From Parafrankia discariae (GTDB taxonomy: Bacteria; Actinomycetota; Actinomycetes; Frankiales; Frankiaceae): DNA of 64,000 nt. A program made the position numbers and the translations under genes. The notes below the pieces were generated by a model. The model was given only the letters and a program-made list of their open reading frames with translations, was not told where the DNA came from and made no database searches. Below, piece after piece: positions 26,153 through 33,992 of this stretch. The DNA is taken from the NCBI RefSeq assembly GCF_000373365.1, contig NZ_KB891274.1, positions 115,568-179,567 on the forward strand, written 5' to 3'. The number at the start of each line of letters is the position of its first letter. Position 1 is the first letter of the stretch.

Positions 26153-27919
26153 GTGATCGTCGATCGGGGGCGGGTGGCCGCGGCGGCGCCCAACTACGTC
26201 CTCGGTGAGCAGCTCGGCGCCGGCGCGTTCGGGCTGGTCCTGCGGGCGGAGCACCGGCGAATGCGCCGGCCGGCGGCGATCAAGGTCATGCCGGCCCAGA
26301 CCGCCGAGGGTGAGCGGATCGACTTCGCCGCCGAGGCACGGCTGCTCGGCGGTCTTGATCATCCACATGTGGTCCGGGTCTACGACTACATCGAGGCCGA
26401 CGACCTGTGTCTGGTGGTGATGGAGCTCCTCGCCGGGGGCACGCTGACCCGGCAGCGCGCCGGGATGACGCCGGAACAGGCGTGCGCGGTGGGCCTGGCG
26501 GTGTCCGCGGCGCTGAGCCACGCCCACGCCCGCAACGTGCTGCACCGCGACGTCAAGGCCGACAACATCCTGTTCGCCGCGGACGGGACCGTGAAGGTCG
26601 GCGACTTCGGCATCGCGAAGCTGTTCGAGGGGTCGGCGACCACCGCCAGCAAGGTAGCCGGCACCCCGGTCTACATGGCACCCGAGCAGATCGAGGGCGG
26701 CCGGCTGGTCCCGGCCACCGATCTCTACGCGCTGGGCATCGTGCTCTACCGGCTGCTGGCCGGCCGGCCGCCGTTCGACCCGAAGCTGCCGTTGCACATC
26801 CTGTGGCGGCGCCAGCTGACCGAGCCCGTCCCGCCCCTGGCCGGGGTGCCCGCCCCGGTCGCGGAGGTGGTGCTGCACGCGCTGGAGAAGGAGCCGGCCG
26901 ACCGTCAGCCGGACGCCGCCACGTTCGCGCTCGCGCTCGCGCGCGCCGGCGCCGCGGCCTACGGCGGGGGCTGGCTCGCCCGGGCCGGCCTGCCGCTGCA
27001 CCTCGACGACACCGTCCGCCGCCTCGCCGAGGGTTCACCGGCCGGGGGGTCACCGGGGGCCGGCCGCACCCGGGGCGCCACCGGGGCCGCGATCTCCACG
27101 ACCGCCCGGGTGGACCCGACGACCGTCCGCACGAGGAGACAGCCCGCGGGTGGGCCGCCGGGTGGCCCCGAATCCGCCGAGGAGCTGTTCGCCCGGCTGC
27201 GGCGAACCCACGGCCCCGAGCACCCCGACACCCTGGACGCCGCCAACACCCTCGCCGTACGGCTCAGCGCCCTCGGTGACCACCGGGGCGCCCGCGACCT
27301 CGACGAGGACACCCTCACCCGGCGCCGCCAGGTGCTGGGGCCCAGCCATCCGGACACCCTCACCTCGGCCCACAACCTCGCCGTCGACCTGGCCGAGATC
27401 GGCGAGCACCCCGCGGCCCGCGAGCTGTACCGGGACACCCTGGCCCGGCGCCGTCAGGCGCTGGGGCCCGACCATCCGGACACCCTCAGCTCGGCGACCG
27501 ACCTCGGCATCCTGCTCAACGCGTTGGGCGACCACTCCGGCGCCCGCGACCTCGGCGAGGACACCCTGGCTCGGCGGCGCCGCGCGCTGGGCGCCGACCA
27601 CCCCGACACCCTCGACTCGGCCTACAACCTGGCCGTGCGGCTGAGCGCGCTCGGTGACCACCGGGCCGCCCGCGACCTCGGCGAGGACACCCTCACCCGA
27701 CGCCGCCGCGTCCTCGGGCCCGAGCACCCGGACACCGTCACGTCCGCCTACAACCTCGCCGTCTACCTGGGCAAACTGGGCCGGTACCGGGAGGCCCGCG
27801 CGCTCGGCGAGCAGGTCCTGGCCAGTCGCCGCCGGATCCTCGGGCCCGACCACCCGGACACCCTCGGCACCGCGGAGGCCCTGCAGTGGTGGATCCGCCA
27901 GGATCCGGACGGCGCATAG
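26153..27919 (+). CDS. Serine/threonine protein kinase with six C-terminal TPRs
   Basis: A 588-residue soluble kinase. The kinase domain (about 15-270) has LGAGAFGLVL, Lys44 in AAIKVM, HRDVKADN (Asp133), DFG (151-153), VAGTPVYMAPEQ and a DLYALGIVLY segment. A Pro/Gly linker (about 295-345) leads into six 42-residue tetratricopeptides of the kinesin-light-chain type, each with a GP.HPDTL turn (five HPDTL, one HPDTV). No membrane helix separates the two parts, so it is not a PknB-like receptor; the TPRs probably bind substrates. GTG start at 26153. Divergent from the FHA/kinase/Hsp70 operon, likely its partner kinase. At DNA level the TPRs are near-perfect 126-base tandem repeats, prone to copy change. 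Confidence 0.93.
   Translation: MIVDRGRVAAAAPNYVLGEQLGAGAFGLVLRAEHRRMRRPAAIKVMPAQTAEGERIDFAAEARLLGGLDHPHVVRVYDYIEADDLCLVVMELLAGGTLTRQRAGMTPEQACAVGLAVSAALSHAHARNVLHRDVKADNILFAADGTVKVGDFGIAKLFEGSATTASKVAGTPVYMAPEQIEGGRLVPATDLYALGIVLYRLLAGRPPFDPKLPLHILWRRQLTEPVPPLAGVPAPVAEVVLHALEKEPADRQPDAATFALALARAGAAAYGGGWLARAGLPLHLDDTVRRLAEGSPAGGSPGAGRTRGATGAAISTTARVDPTTVRTRRQPAGGPPGGPESAEELFARLRRTHGPEHPDTLDAANTLAVRLSALGDHRGARDLDEDTLTRRRQVLGPSHPDTLTSAHNLAVDLAEIGEHPAARELYRDTLARRRQALGPDHPDTLSSATDLGILLNALGDHSGARDLGEDTLARRRRALGADHPDTLDSAYNLAVRLSALGDHRAARDLGEDTLTRRRRVLGPEHPDTVTSAYNLAVYLGKLGRYREARALGEQVLASRRRILGPDHPDTLGTAEALQWWIRQDPDGA
27195..27890 (+). repeat. 126-bp tandem repeats encoding TPRs
   Basis: Successive 42-codon units share phrases such as CCGGACACCCTC and GCCCGCGACCTCG. 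Six copies of the HPDTL/V codon block can be followed from about 27220 to 27865. Multiples of three, so recombination between units would keep the frame. Confidence 0.75.
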
Positions 27920-28245
27920 CGCCCCGGGGCCGCGCCGGCCGGCCGGCCCGACAGCGAGCGCCGGCCGGTACCCGCCCCGGCCCCACGATCCGATCGCTGC
28001 TGTCACAGCAGATCAATCCACGGTCCACCGCATCCCCGCCCACTCGGCCGGCAGGCGCGAACGGAGCGAGGGAAAAGCCAGGTCAGAGCTGGTTTCCCGG
28101 CGATCGGCACGCGACCGGCAGCGAATTTCACCAGGTTCGACCAAATCAATGAAAACACTACAGAACATCTCGACTTGAAAAACCTCGGTGGACGGTCCGA
28201 TCCCGTCACGACGCGGATTCCGCGGGTCTGGAAACATCCATCCCC
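27920..28245. other. Intergenic region
   Basis: 326 bases between the TPR kinase and the lipoprotein gene. The last 130 bases are less GC-rich (AATCAATGAAAACACTACAG at about 28144) and probably hold the lipoprotein promoter. I looked for a riboswitch, since the next gene is a substrate-binding protein, and recognised none. Confidence 0.4.
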
Positions 28246-29418
28246 GTGCGAGTTTCAGGATTCCGTCGCCGTTCCGTGACCACGAGCGTCTGCGTCGCCG
28301 CCCTCCTGTGCGGACTAACCGCGTGTGCCGACTCCGACGACCAGCCGGCCGCGAGCGGCACGGGAGCGGTCTCCGCATCCCGGTACAGCACTCCGCTGAA
28401 GGGAATCTGCCCGGATACCGTCGTCGTCCAACAACCATGGTGGCCCGGTGCCGACCAGGGATTCCTCTTCCAGCTTCTCGGGCCGAACCCCACCGTCGAC
28501 AAGGACTCCAGCCGCATCACCGGCCAGCTCGGCGGAACCGGTGTGACGCTGGAGATCCGGGCCGGCGGCCCGGCGGTCGGCTTCCAGCCGGCGTCGTCGC
28601 TCCTCGCCCAGGACGACGACATCCTGCTCGGCGACATCAGCACGGACGAGGCGGTCCAGAACTCGGCCAAGGCCCCGTCGACGGCGGTCTTCTCGGTGTA
28701 TGAGAAGAACCCGCAGGTCCTGCTGTGGGGAAATCCGGACTGGAACTTCACCAGCGTCGCCGACATCGGTCGGGAAGGCGCGACGGTGCTGGTCTCCACC
28801 AGCCAGGTCTCCTACCCGGACGTGTTCGAGCGGGAAGGCCTGCTGAACAAGTCCCAGATCGACACCTCCTACCAGGGAACCCCGGACCGGTTCGTCGCGG
28901 CCGACGGTAAGGTCGTGCAGCAGGGGTTCGTGACCTATGAGCCCTACCAGCTCGAACACGATGTCAAGGCCTGGAACAGGCCCGTCAGATATCTGCTTCT
29001 CGACAAGGACTACCCGGTCTACCGGTCGCAGCTTTCCATCCGGCCGGACAAGCTCGCCGCCAACCAGGCCTGCCTCAGCGGGCTCGTGCCGCTGTTCCAG
29101 CAGGCGCAGCGCGACTACCTCGACGATCCGGCGGCGACCAACCAGCTCCTGCTCAAGGTCCTCGGCTCGCTCAACACCAGCGGGTTCACCCTCTCCCCCG
29201 AGCTGCTCGCGAACGCCAACGCCCAGCAGAAGCGCCTCGGCCTGATCGCCGACGGCAGCGACGGCGTCCTGGGCAGCTTCGACACCGCGCGGGTGCAGAC
29301 TCTGATCGGCCGCCTCACTCCCGTGTTCGAGGCCCAGGGCGACCGGCTGAAGCCCGGCCTGGCCCCGAAGGACCTGGTCACCAACGAGTTCCTCGACCGG
29401 TCGATCTCCCTGAAGTAG
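28246..29418 (+). CDS. ABC transporter substrate-binding lipoprotein (NMT1-like)
   Basis: A 390-residue exported lipoprotein. The N-terminus MRVSGFRRRSVTTS, a hydrophobic core and the lipobox LTAC (Cys27) give a type II signal peptide. The mature part (VQQPWWPGADQGFLFQLLG, LEIRAGGPAVGFQPASSLLA, DILLGDISTDEAVQNSAKAP, VFSVYEKNPQVLLW) follows the NMT1/THI5-like and SsuA/TauA fold of periplasmic binding proteins for thiamine precursors, taurine or similar ligands. GTG start at 28246. No permease or ATPase gene adjoins it, so it is an orphan that may serve a transporter elsewhere. The gene is followed after 39 bases by the methyltransferase. Confidence 0.8.
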   Translation: MRVSGFRRRSVTTSVCVAALLCGLTACADSDDQPAASGTGAVSASRYSTPLKGICPDTVVVQQPWWPGADQGFLFQLLGPNPTVDKDSSRITGQLGGTGVTLEIRAGGPAVGFQPASSLLAQDDDILLGDISTDEAVQNSAKAPSTAVFSVYEKNPQVLLWGNPDWNFTSVADIGREGATVLVSTSQVSYPDVFEREGLLNKSQIDTSYQGTPDRFVAADGKVVQQGFVTYEPYQLEHDVKAWNRPVRYLLLDKDYPVYRSQLSIRPDKLAANQACLSGLVPLFQQAQRDYLDDPAATNQLLLKVLGSLNTSGFTLSPELLANANAQQKRLGLIADGSDGVLGSFDTARVQTLIGRLTPVFEAQGDRLKPGLAPKDLVTNEFLDRSISLK

Positions 29419-29457
29419 CCGAACAGCAGCCATCCACCGCACGCAGGGAGCCGCCCC

Positions 29458-30249
29458 GTGAACAGCCCCGCCGACGACCACCCGCCAGCCACGTTCGACA
29501 CCAGCAGACCCCAGTCGGCCCGGGTCTGGAACTACTGGCTGGGCGGTAAGGACTACTTCGAGGTCGACAGCGAGTACGGCGACCGCTACGTCGGGCTCTA
29601 CCCGGACATCGTGGAGATGGCCCGGGCCTCCCGGGCGTTCCTCGGCCGCGCGGTCCGCCACCTGACCGGCGAGGTGGGCCTGCGCCAGTTCCTCGACATC
29701 GGCACCGGCCTGCCGGTCAGCGGGAACACCCACGAGGTCGCGCAGTCGGTCGACCCGCGGTCCCGCGTCGTCTACGTCGACAACGACCCGCTGGTGCTGG
29801 CGCACGCCCGCGCCCTGCTGACCGGCAGCCCCGAAGGGGCCACCGCCTACCTCGACGCCGACGTGCACGACCCCGGGACGATCCTGGCCGGCGCGGCCGG
29901 GACCCTGGACCTCAGCCGCCCGGTCGGGGTCATCCTCATGGGGATCATGGGCAACGTGGCCGACCTCGACGAGGCGTACGCGATCGTGCGGCGGCTTCTC
30001 GACGCCGTTCCGTCGGGGAGCCACCTGGTGCTCGCGGACGGGGCCATCGCCGACGGGCGGGTGCACGCCCTCAGCGAGGGATCCGGCGGGCACGGCTACT
30101 ACAACCGGACGGCCGAGGAGATCGCCCGGTACTTCGACGGGCTCGAACTGCTCGAACCCGGCCTGATCTCGACCCCCTTGTGGCGCCCCGACCCGGGCAC
30201 CACCCCCACCACACTGGACTCGTTCTGCGGTGTCGCACGCAAGGCGTGA
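29458..30249 (+). CDS. SAM-dependent methyltransferase (DUF574 type)
   Basis: A 263-residue S-adenosyl methyltransferase of the actinomycete-specific family once called DUF574. It opens with the family hallmark TFDTSRPQSARVWNYWLGGK and DYFEVDSE, then the SAM-binding LRQFLDIGTGLPVSGNTHEV (glycine motif I) and VVYVDNDPLVLAHARALL (acidic residue binding ribose hydroxyls). Substrate unknown; actinomycetes carry many paralogues, often next to XRE/DUF5753 regulators as here. GTG at 29458. Confidence 0.93.
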   Translation: MNSPADDHPPATFDTSRPQSARVWNYWLGGKDYFEVDSEYGDRYVGLYPDIVEMARASRAFLGRAVRHLTGEVGLRQFLDIGTGLPVSGNTHEVAQSVDPRSRVVYVDNDPLVLAHARALLTGSPEGATAYLDADVHDPGTILAGAAGTLDLSRPVGVILMGIMGNVADLDEAYAIVRRLLDAVPSGSHLVLADGAIADGRVHALSEGSGGHGYYNRTAEEIARYFDGLELLEPGLISTPLWRPDPGTTPTTLDSFCGVARKA

Positions 30250-30318
30250 GCGCCCCAGGGATGAGTGCCCCAGGGAAAGGAAGAGATCCTCGGACGATGA
30301 TCACACACGGGGGACGGG

Positions 30319-31191
30319 ATGGTAGACCAGCGGAACCGCGGGCCGGTCGCGCTGCGGATCCTGCTCGGCGGCCAGCTGCGCCGGTTCCGGGAGAAACAGG
30401 AGATCACCCGCGAGGCGGCCGGGTACGCGATCCGGAGCTCTGACTCGAAGATCAGCCGCCTGGAGCTGGGACGGGTCGCGTTCAAGATCCGCGACATCGA
30501 GGACCTGCTGACCCTCTACGGGGTGACCGACGAGGCCGTGCGCGCCCCGCTGCTCGCCCTGGCCCGGGAGGCCAACCAGCCCGGCTGGTGGCGTGCCTAC
30601 GCCGCCGTCCTGCCGGACTGGTCCGAGCTGTACCTCGGCCTGGAGACCGCCGCGACGCGGATCCGGGCCTACGAGGCCCAGTTCATCCCGGATCTGCTCC
30701 AGACCGAGGACTACGCCCGCGCCGCCATCGGCCTGAACAGCAGCCAGGTCGCGGGCCCGCGCGGGGAGCTCGAACGCCGGGTCAGCCTGCGGATGCGCCG
30801 CCAGGAGATACTGACGCACCCGGAGGACCCCGCCACGCTCTGGGTCGTCCTGGACGAGGCGGCCCTGCGCCGCCCGATCGGCGGGCCGCGAGTCACCCGC
30901 GCCCAGCTGAAACACCTGCTCGCGGTCTCCGAACAGCCGAACATCATCATCCAGGTGATGCCGTTCGCCTTCGGCGGCCACGCCGCGGAAGGCGGCACCT
31001 TCAGCATCCTGCGCTTCGCCGAGCCGGAGCTTTCCGACATCGTCCACTGCAGGTACCTGAGCGGTGCGGTCTACCTGGACAAACCGGCCGACGTGCTCCG
31101 GTACTCGGAGGTCATGGGCCGCATGATCATTGACAGCACACAGCCCGGGGAGTTCGCCGACTTCCTGCGGCGAATCCTCGCCGAGGAATAG
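30319..31191 (+). CDS. XRE-type HTH regulator with DUF5753 domain
   Basis: A 290-residue DNA-binding protein. The helix-turn-helix lies at about 12-70 (LGGQLRRFREKQEITREAAG, IRSSDSKISRLELGRVAFK) and the C-terminal DUF5753 domain at about 100-280 (YLGLETAATRIRAYEAQFIP, LLQTEDYARAAIG, PNIIIQVMPFAFGGH). This BldD/WhiJ-like class is frequent in actinomycetes, normally next to a small DUF397 gene; none is seen here, the adjacent gene being the DUF574 methyltransferase. ATG at 30319. Confidence 0.93.
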   Translation: MVDQRNRGPVALRILLGGQLRRFREKQEITREAAGYAIRSSDSKISRLELGRVAFKIRDIEDLLTLYGVTDEAVRAPLLALAREANQPGWWRAYAAVLPDWSELYLGLETAATRIRAYEAQFIPDLLQTEDYARAAIGLNSSQVAGPRGELERRVSLRMRRQEILTHPEDPATLWVVLDEAALRRPIGGPRVTRAQLKHLLAVSEQPNIIIQVMPFAFGGHAAEGGTFSILRFAEPELSDIVHCRYLSGAVYLDKPADVLRYSEVMGRMIIDSTQPGEFADFLRRILAEE

Positions 31192-31259
31192 CCACGGAAC
31201 AACCGAGGCACGCGCCGGCCGCGCCGGCCCTCCGTCCCGGCCCTCGGAGCAGCCCCGGC

Positions 31260-31608
31260 CACTTCCCAGATCCACCCGGACCAGCGCGTCGAGCACCGCC
31301 CGCACGGAGGCGGCCGGGCCGGCCGCGTAGTCGAGACAGTGCAGGGAGCTCAGCAACGGCAGCCCGACGCCCGGTTCCGCCAGCAGCGGCAACAGGACCG
31401 CGCCGCGCGAGCGGGCGACGGCCAGCTCGGCCAGGCACCAGCTCGACGCCACATAGCCGGAGGTGATCACAGCGACAAGCGCGTCCGCGGCCCGCAGTTC
31501 CTGATAGAGCCGCTTTTCCCAGTCCTCCCCGATCCGTACGCCCCGCTCCTGGTCGGTGTCGACGGCGGCCTCAGCCGGACCGCGGCGGAGCGCGGTCGGG
31601 CCGGGGCG
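31260..31608 (-). pseudogene. TIR-domain gene remnant lacking its N-terminus
   Basis: Reading on from the stop codon of the NmrA-type gene (TGA 31609-31611) in the same frame gives DTDQERGVRIGEDWEKRLYQ, ELRAADALVAVITSGYVASS and WCLAELAVARSRGAVLLPLL, a typical bacterial TIR domain from strand B onward with the SSWCLAE catalytic-glutamate motif. The first strand (V-F-S-H/Y) and any start codon are missing; the only in-frame start is a GTG at 31470 inside the domain. After DALVRVDL the frame loses homology. Such TIR domains usually head STAND/NACHT-type proteins. I read it as a deletion scar of a defence gene. Confidence 0.6.
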
Positions 31609-32475
31609 TCACCCGGCCGCGGGCACGGTGGCGGCCACCGCGTCCGTCAGGAGCGCGGTCGGGTGACCGATGAGTCGACTCAGGTCGCCGGTGTCGATCC
31701 GCAGCCACCCGGCCCCGATCGCCCGGTCCGCGTCGGCGAGGACGCGCGCGACGGGCGCGGGCAGACCCGCGCCGGTCAGGACGGCCTCCAGCTCGGGCTG
31801 GGTGACGTCGCGGTACACGACCGGCTGGCCGGTGCGCCTGACGATCTGCTCGGCCAGCTCCGACAGGGTGAACGACGTGTCGCCGCCCAGCTCGTACACG
31901 GCGCCCTCGTGGCCCGTCCCGGTCAGGACGGCGCCGGCCGCCTCGGCGTACTCCGAGCGGGCGGCGCCGCTGACCCGACCCTCGCCGGCGCAGCCCACGA
32001 CCGCGCCCGTCTGGAGGTACACCGGCAGCTGGGCGGTGTAGTTCTCGTAGTACCAGCCGTTGCGCAGGAAGGCGAACGGGACGCCGAGATCGCGGATACC
32101 CGCCTCGGTCTCCCGGTGGTCGGCGGCCAGCAGCATGTCCGTGGTGTCGGCGTACGGCGCGCTGGTGTAGACGACGAGGGACGCGCCGGCGTCGCGCGCC
32201 GCCCGAGCCGCGCCCACGTGCTGTTCGACCCGGCGGCCGAAGTCCGTCCCCGACACGATCAGCGCCTTCTCGGCCCCGGCGAACCCCGCCGCGAGCGAGG
32301 CGGCGTCGTCGAAGTCCAGCCGGCGGACGTCCACGCCCCGCCCCGCCAGCGCCGACAGCGCGGCGACATCACGGGTGCCCGCCACGATCTGCCCTGCGGG
32401 GACGCCGCGGGCGAGCAGGTTCTCGACGACGAGCCGGCCGAGGTGACCGCCGGCTCCGGTGACGACGATGGACAT
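31609..32475 (-). CDS. NAD(P)H:quinone oxidoreductase-like SDR (NmrA/QorB type)
   Basis: A 288-residue atypical short-chain dehydrogenase. MSIVVTGAGGHLGRLVVENL holds the GxxGxxG loop; RRLDFDDAASLAAGFAGAEK, FAFLRNGWYYENYT and EYAEAAGAVLTG are the hallmarks of the QorB/NmrA branch that reduces quinones or senses NADP redox state. ATG at 32475 after AGGAGGGCACC; the much longer upstream frame is antisense to the HxlR gene. Divergent from the HxlR regulator with an operator in between, the standard arrangement for quinone or aldehyde responsive QorR/HxlR systems. Confidence 0.9.
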   Translation of the reverse strand: MSIVVTGAGGHLGRLVVENLLARGVPAGQIVAGTRDVAALSALAGRGVDVRRLDFDDAASLAAGFAGAEKALIVSGTDFGRRVEQHVGAARAARDAGASLVVYTSAPYADTTDMLLAADHRETEAGIRDLGVPFAFLRNGWYYENYTAQLPVYLQTGAVVGCAGEGRVSGAARSEYAEAAGAVLTGTGHEGAVYELGGDTSFTLSELAEQIVRRTGQPVVYRDVTQPELEAVLTGAGLPAPVARVLADADRAIGAGWLRIDTGDLSRLIGHPTALLTDAVAATVPAAG

Positions 32476-32554
32476 GGTGCCCTCCTGGGGTGGGTGTGGT
32501 CGAACAGCGCCGTCTGCGCCCACCAGGACCCTCTCGTGACCACTTTCCCAGGTA

Positions 32555-32581
32555 CAGTACCCACCTTCAGGTAAGGTACTG
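32555..32581. promoter_or_regulatory. HxlR-type inverted-repeat operator
   Basis: CAGTACC (32555-32561) and GGTACTG (32575-32581) form a perfect 7-bp inverted repeat with 13 bases between, six bases ahead of the HxlR start and about 80 ahead of the NmrA gene. HxlR/QorR/YodB-type regulators bind similar GTAC-containing dyads, so this is the probable shared, autoregulated operator. Confidence 0.6.
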
Positions 32582-32586
32582 TCTTC

Positions 32587-33045
32587 GTGGTTAGTAACCA
32601 GGTGGCGAGCCAGTCCATTCGTCAGTCCAACAGCCAGTCCCGCGGCGAATCCGTCGACCGGTCCGCGGGCGAGTTCAGCGAGCTGCGGGCGCTCTTCGCA
32701 GGCGGGTTCTTCCCCCGTGACTGCCCGACCCGGACGGTCCTCGACCACGTCACGAGTCGTTGGGGGATCCTCGTCCTGCTGACGCTCGCCGAGGGGACCC
32801 TCCGATGGGGGGAGCTGCGTCGGGCCGTCGAGGGTGTGAGCGAGAAGATGCTCGCCCAGACGCTGCGCGTCCTCGAGCAGGACGGGCTCGTCCACCGGGA
32901 GGCCTTCGTGGTCATCCCGCCGCACGTCGAGTACAGCCTCACCGGTCTCGGGGACGATCTGGTCACCCGGCTCGTGCCGCTGATGGCCTGGATCGCCCGG
33001 CACGCCGACGAGATCGTCACCCACGCGGCACCGGCCACGCCCTGA
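32587..33045 (+). CDS. HxlR family transcriptional regulator
   Basis: A 152-residue winged-helix (MarR/DUF24) regulator. The signature RDCPTRTVLDHVTSRWGILV contains the redox-sensing N-terminal cysteine of the family, followed by LRWGELRRAVEGVSEKMLAQ and TLRVLEQDGLVHREAF (recognition helix and wing). A serine/glutamine-rich leader precedes the domain. GTG start at 32587. It likely represses the divergent quinone oxidoreductase and itself until the cysteine reacts with quinone or electrophile. Confidence 0.92.
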   Translation: MVSNQVASQSIRQSNSQSRGESVDRSAGEFSELRALFAGGFFPRDCPTRTVLDHVTSRWGILVLLTLAEGTLRWGELRRAVEGVSEKMLAQTLRVLEQDGLVHREAFVVIPPHVEYSLTGLGDDLVTRLVPLMAWIARHADEIVTHAAPATP

Positions 33046-33119
33046 CCCCGGCCACGCCCTGTCACGACCATCCCTTCCGGTGGTTCACTCGGGCCGACGG
33101 AGCCCGGCCGGGCACCCGC

Positions 33120-33445
33120 TCAGCCGTTCGCCCCCGTGGGCATCTGGCCGCCGTCCCCGGGCGCCGGGATCACGGGCCCGCCGGGTGACGCGCCCGCCGA
33201 GCCGTCGTCCACCGCCGCCACGCGGGCGGTCGCCTGTGCCGGACGGACGAGCAGCAGCACCACGACCCCGGCGACCACACCGGCGACGCCGCAGATCAGG
33301 AAGACCCGGTCGAGGCCAGCGGCGAACGCGGCGTGCAGGGCCTGGTCGGCGGCGGCGCGGGTGGCCGCGGGGGTGCGCGCGACGATCTCCGGCGCGCCGC
33401 CGCCGGACAGCGCGTTGGCGACGGCCCGCAGGTCGGCGAACTGGC
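33120..33445 (-). pseudogene. C-terminal fragment of an MFS (DHA2) exporter
   Basis: The minus frame encodes ATRAAADQALHAAFAAGLDR and VFLICGVAGVVAGVVVLLLV, then a polar tail ending at the TGA 33120-33122. The last helix and the preceding AFAAGLD segment are the standard end of EmrB/QacA-type exporters. Upstream of about 33445 homology stops and plus-strand coding begins, so most of the exporter has been deleted. Confidence 0.6.
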
Positions 33446-33449
33446 CACT

Positions 33450-33626
33450 TTCGAGTCCACCCTCGCCGACCGCGTCGACGACCCGGAGCTGACCGCCGTC
33501 CTGCTGTGCAGCGCCCTGCACCGCGCCTTCGACCGCATCTGGCACCGCAACGAGATGGACGACACCACCCGGCTCGTCACCGCCGCCCGGCAGCTCCTCC
33601 ACCGCGCGGTCGGCCTGCGCGACTGA
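33450..33626 (+). pseudogene. 3' fragment of an unidentified gene
   Basis: From about 33450 the plus frame reads FESTLADRVDDPELTAVLLC, SALHRAFDRIWHRNEMDDTT and RLVTAARQLLHRAVGLRD to a TGA at 33624-33626. It looks like a genuine helical C-terminus, perhaps of a transcriptional regulator, but no start or N-terminal domain exists; upstream sequence is antisense to the MFS fragment. The two fragments meet tail to head at about 33445-33450, marking a deletion or rearrangement junction. Confidence 0.45.
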
Positions 33627-33992
33627 AGCGACTACGACCCGTTCGCCAGACCAGTGGCATCCGGGCTGGCGAACGGGTCGCGGGTCAGCCGACCTGGCGG
33701 CACGGTAGCCACAAGACCCCGGCGAACCCGCACGGGACGATGCGCTCAGAGGCCCGGTTCACCTCCCTGCGCTACTCCGCCCTCGGCGGGCATCGACACC
33801 TTGTACGGCCCGCACCTCGCTGTTATACAGGTGTTCAGCAGCAAGACTGGTGGATCAAGGGCGCCCGGTGACGTGAGACGGAGCGGATGTCCCGCTCCCG
33901 GTGTCGGTCGACGTCGAAGGCGCGGACGGCAGCAGGTCCGACGCCGTGTATCGGGGCGGCAGTGCGCTTCAACCGAGAGGACGGGCAGGCGT
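33627..33992. other. Intergenic region with likely promoter
   Basis: 366 bases with no recognised gene. It contains a good sigma-70-like promoter, TTGTAC (33801-33806), 17-base spacer, TATACA (33824-33829), reading into the DapB-like gene with a leader of about 155 bases. No structured RNA recognised in that leader. Confidence 0.45.
33801..33829 (+). promoter_or_regulatory. Putative promoter of DapB-like gene
   Basis: -35 TTGTAC and -10 TATACA with optimal 17-base spacing, in a locally AT-richer patch; transcription would begin near 33836. Confidence 0.5.

Noticed and set aside
27195-27890. Repeats considered as a CRISPR-like array
   Set aside because: They are coding, 126 bases long and in frame, encoding TPR units.
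27920-28245. Possible riboswitch (TPP-like) before the NMT1-like lipoprotein
   Set aside because: No CTGAGA core or other conserved aptamer element was found.
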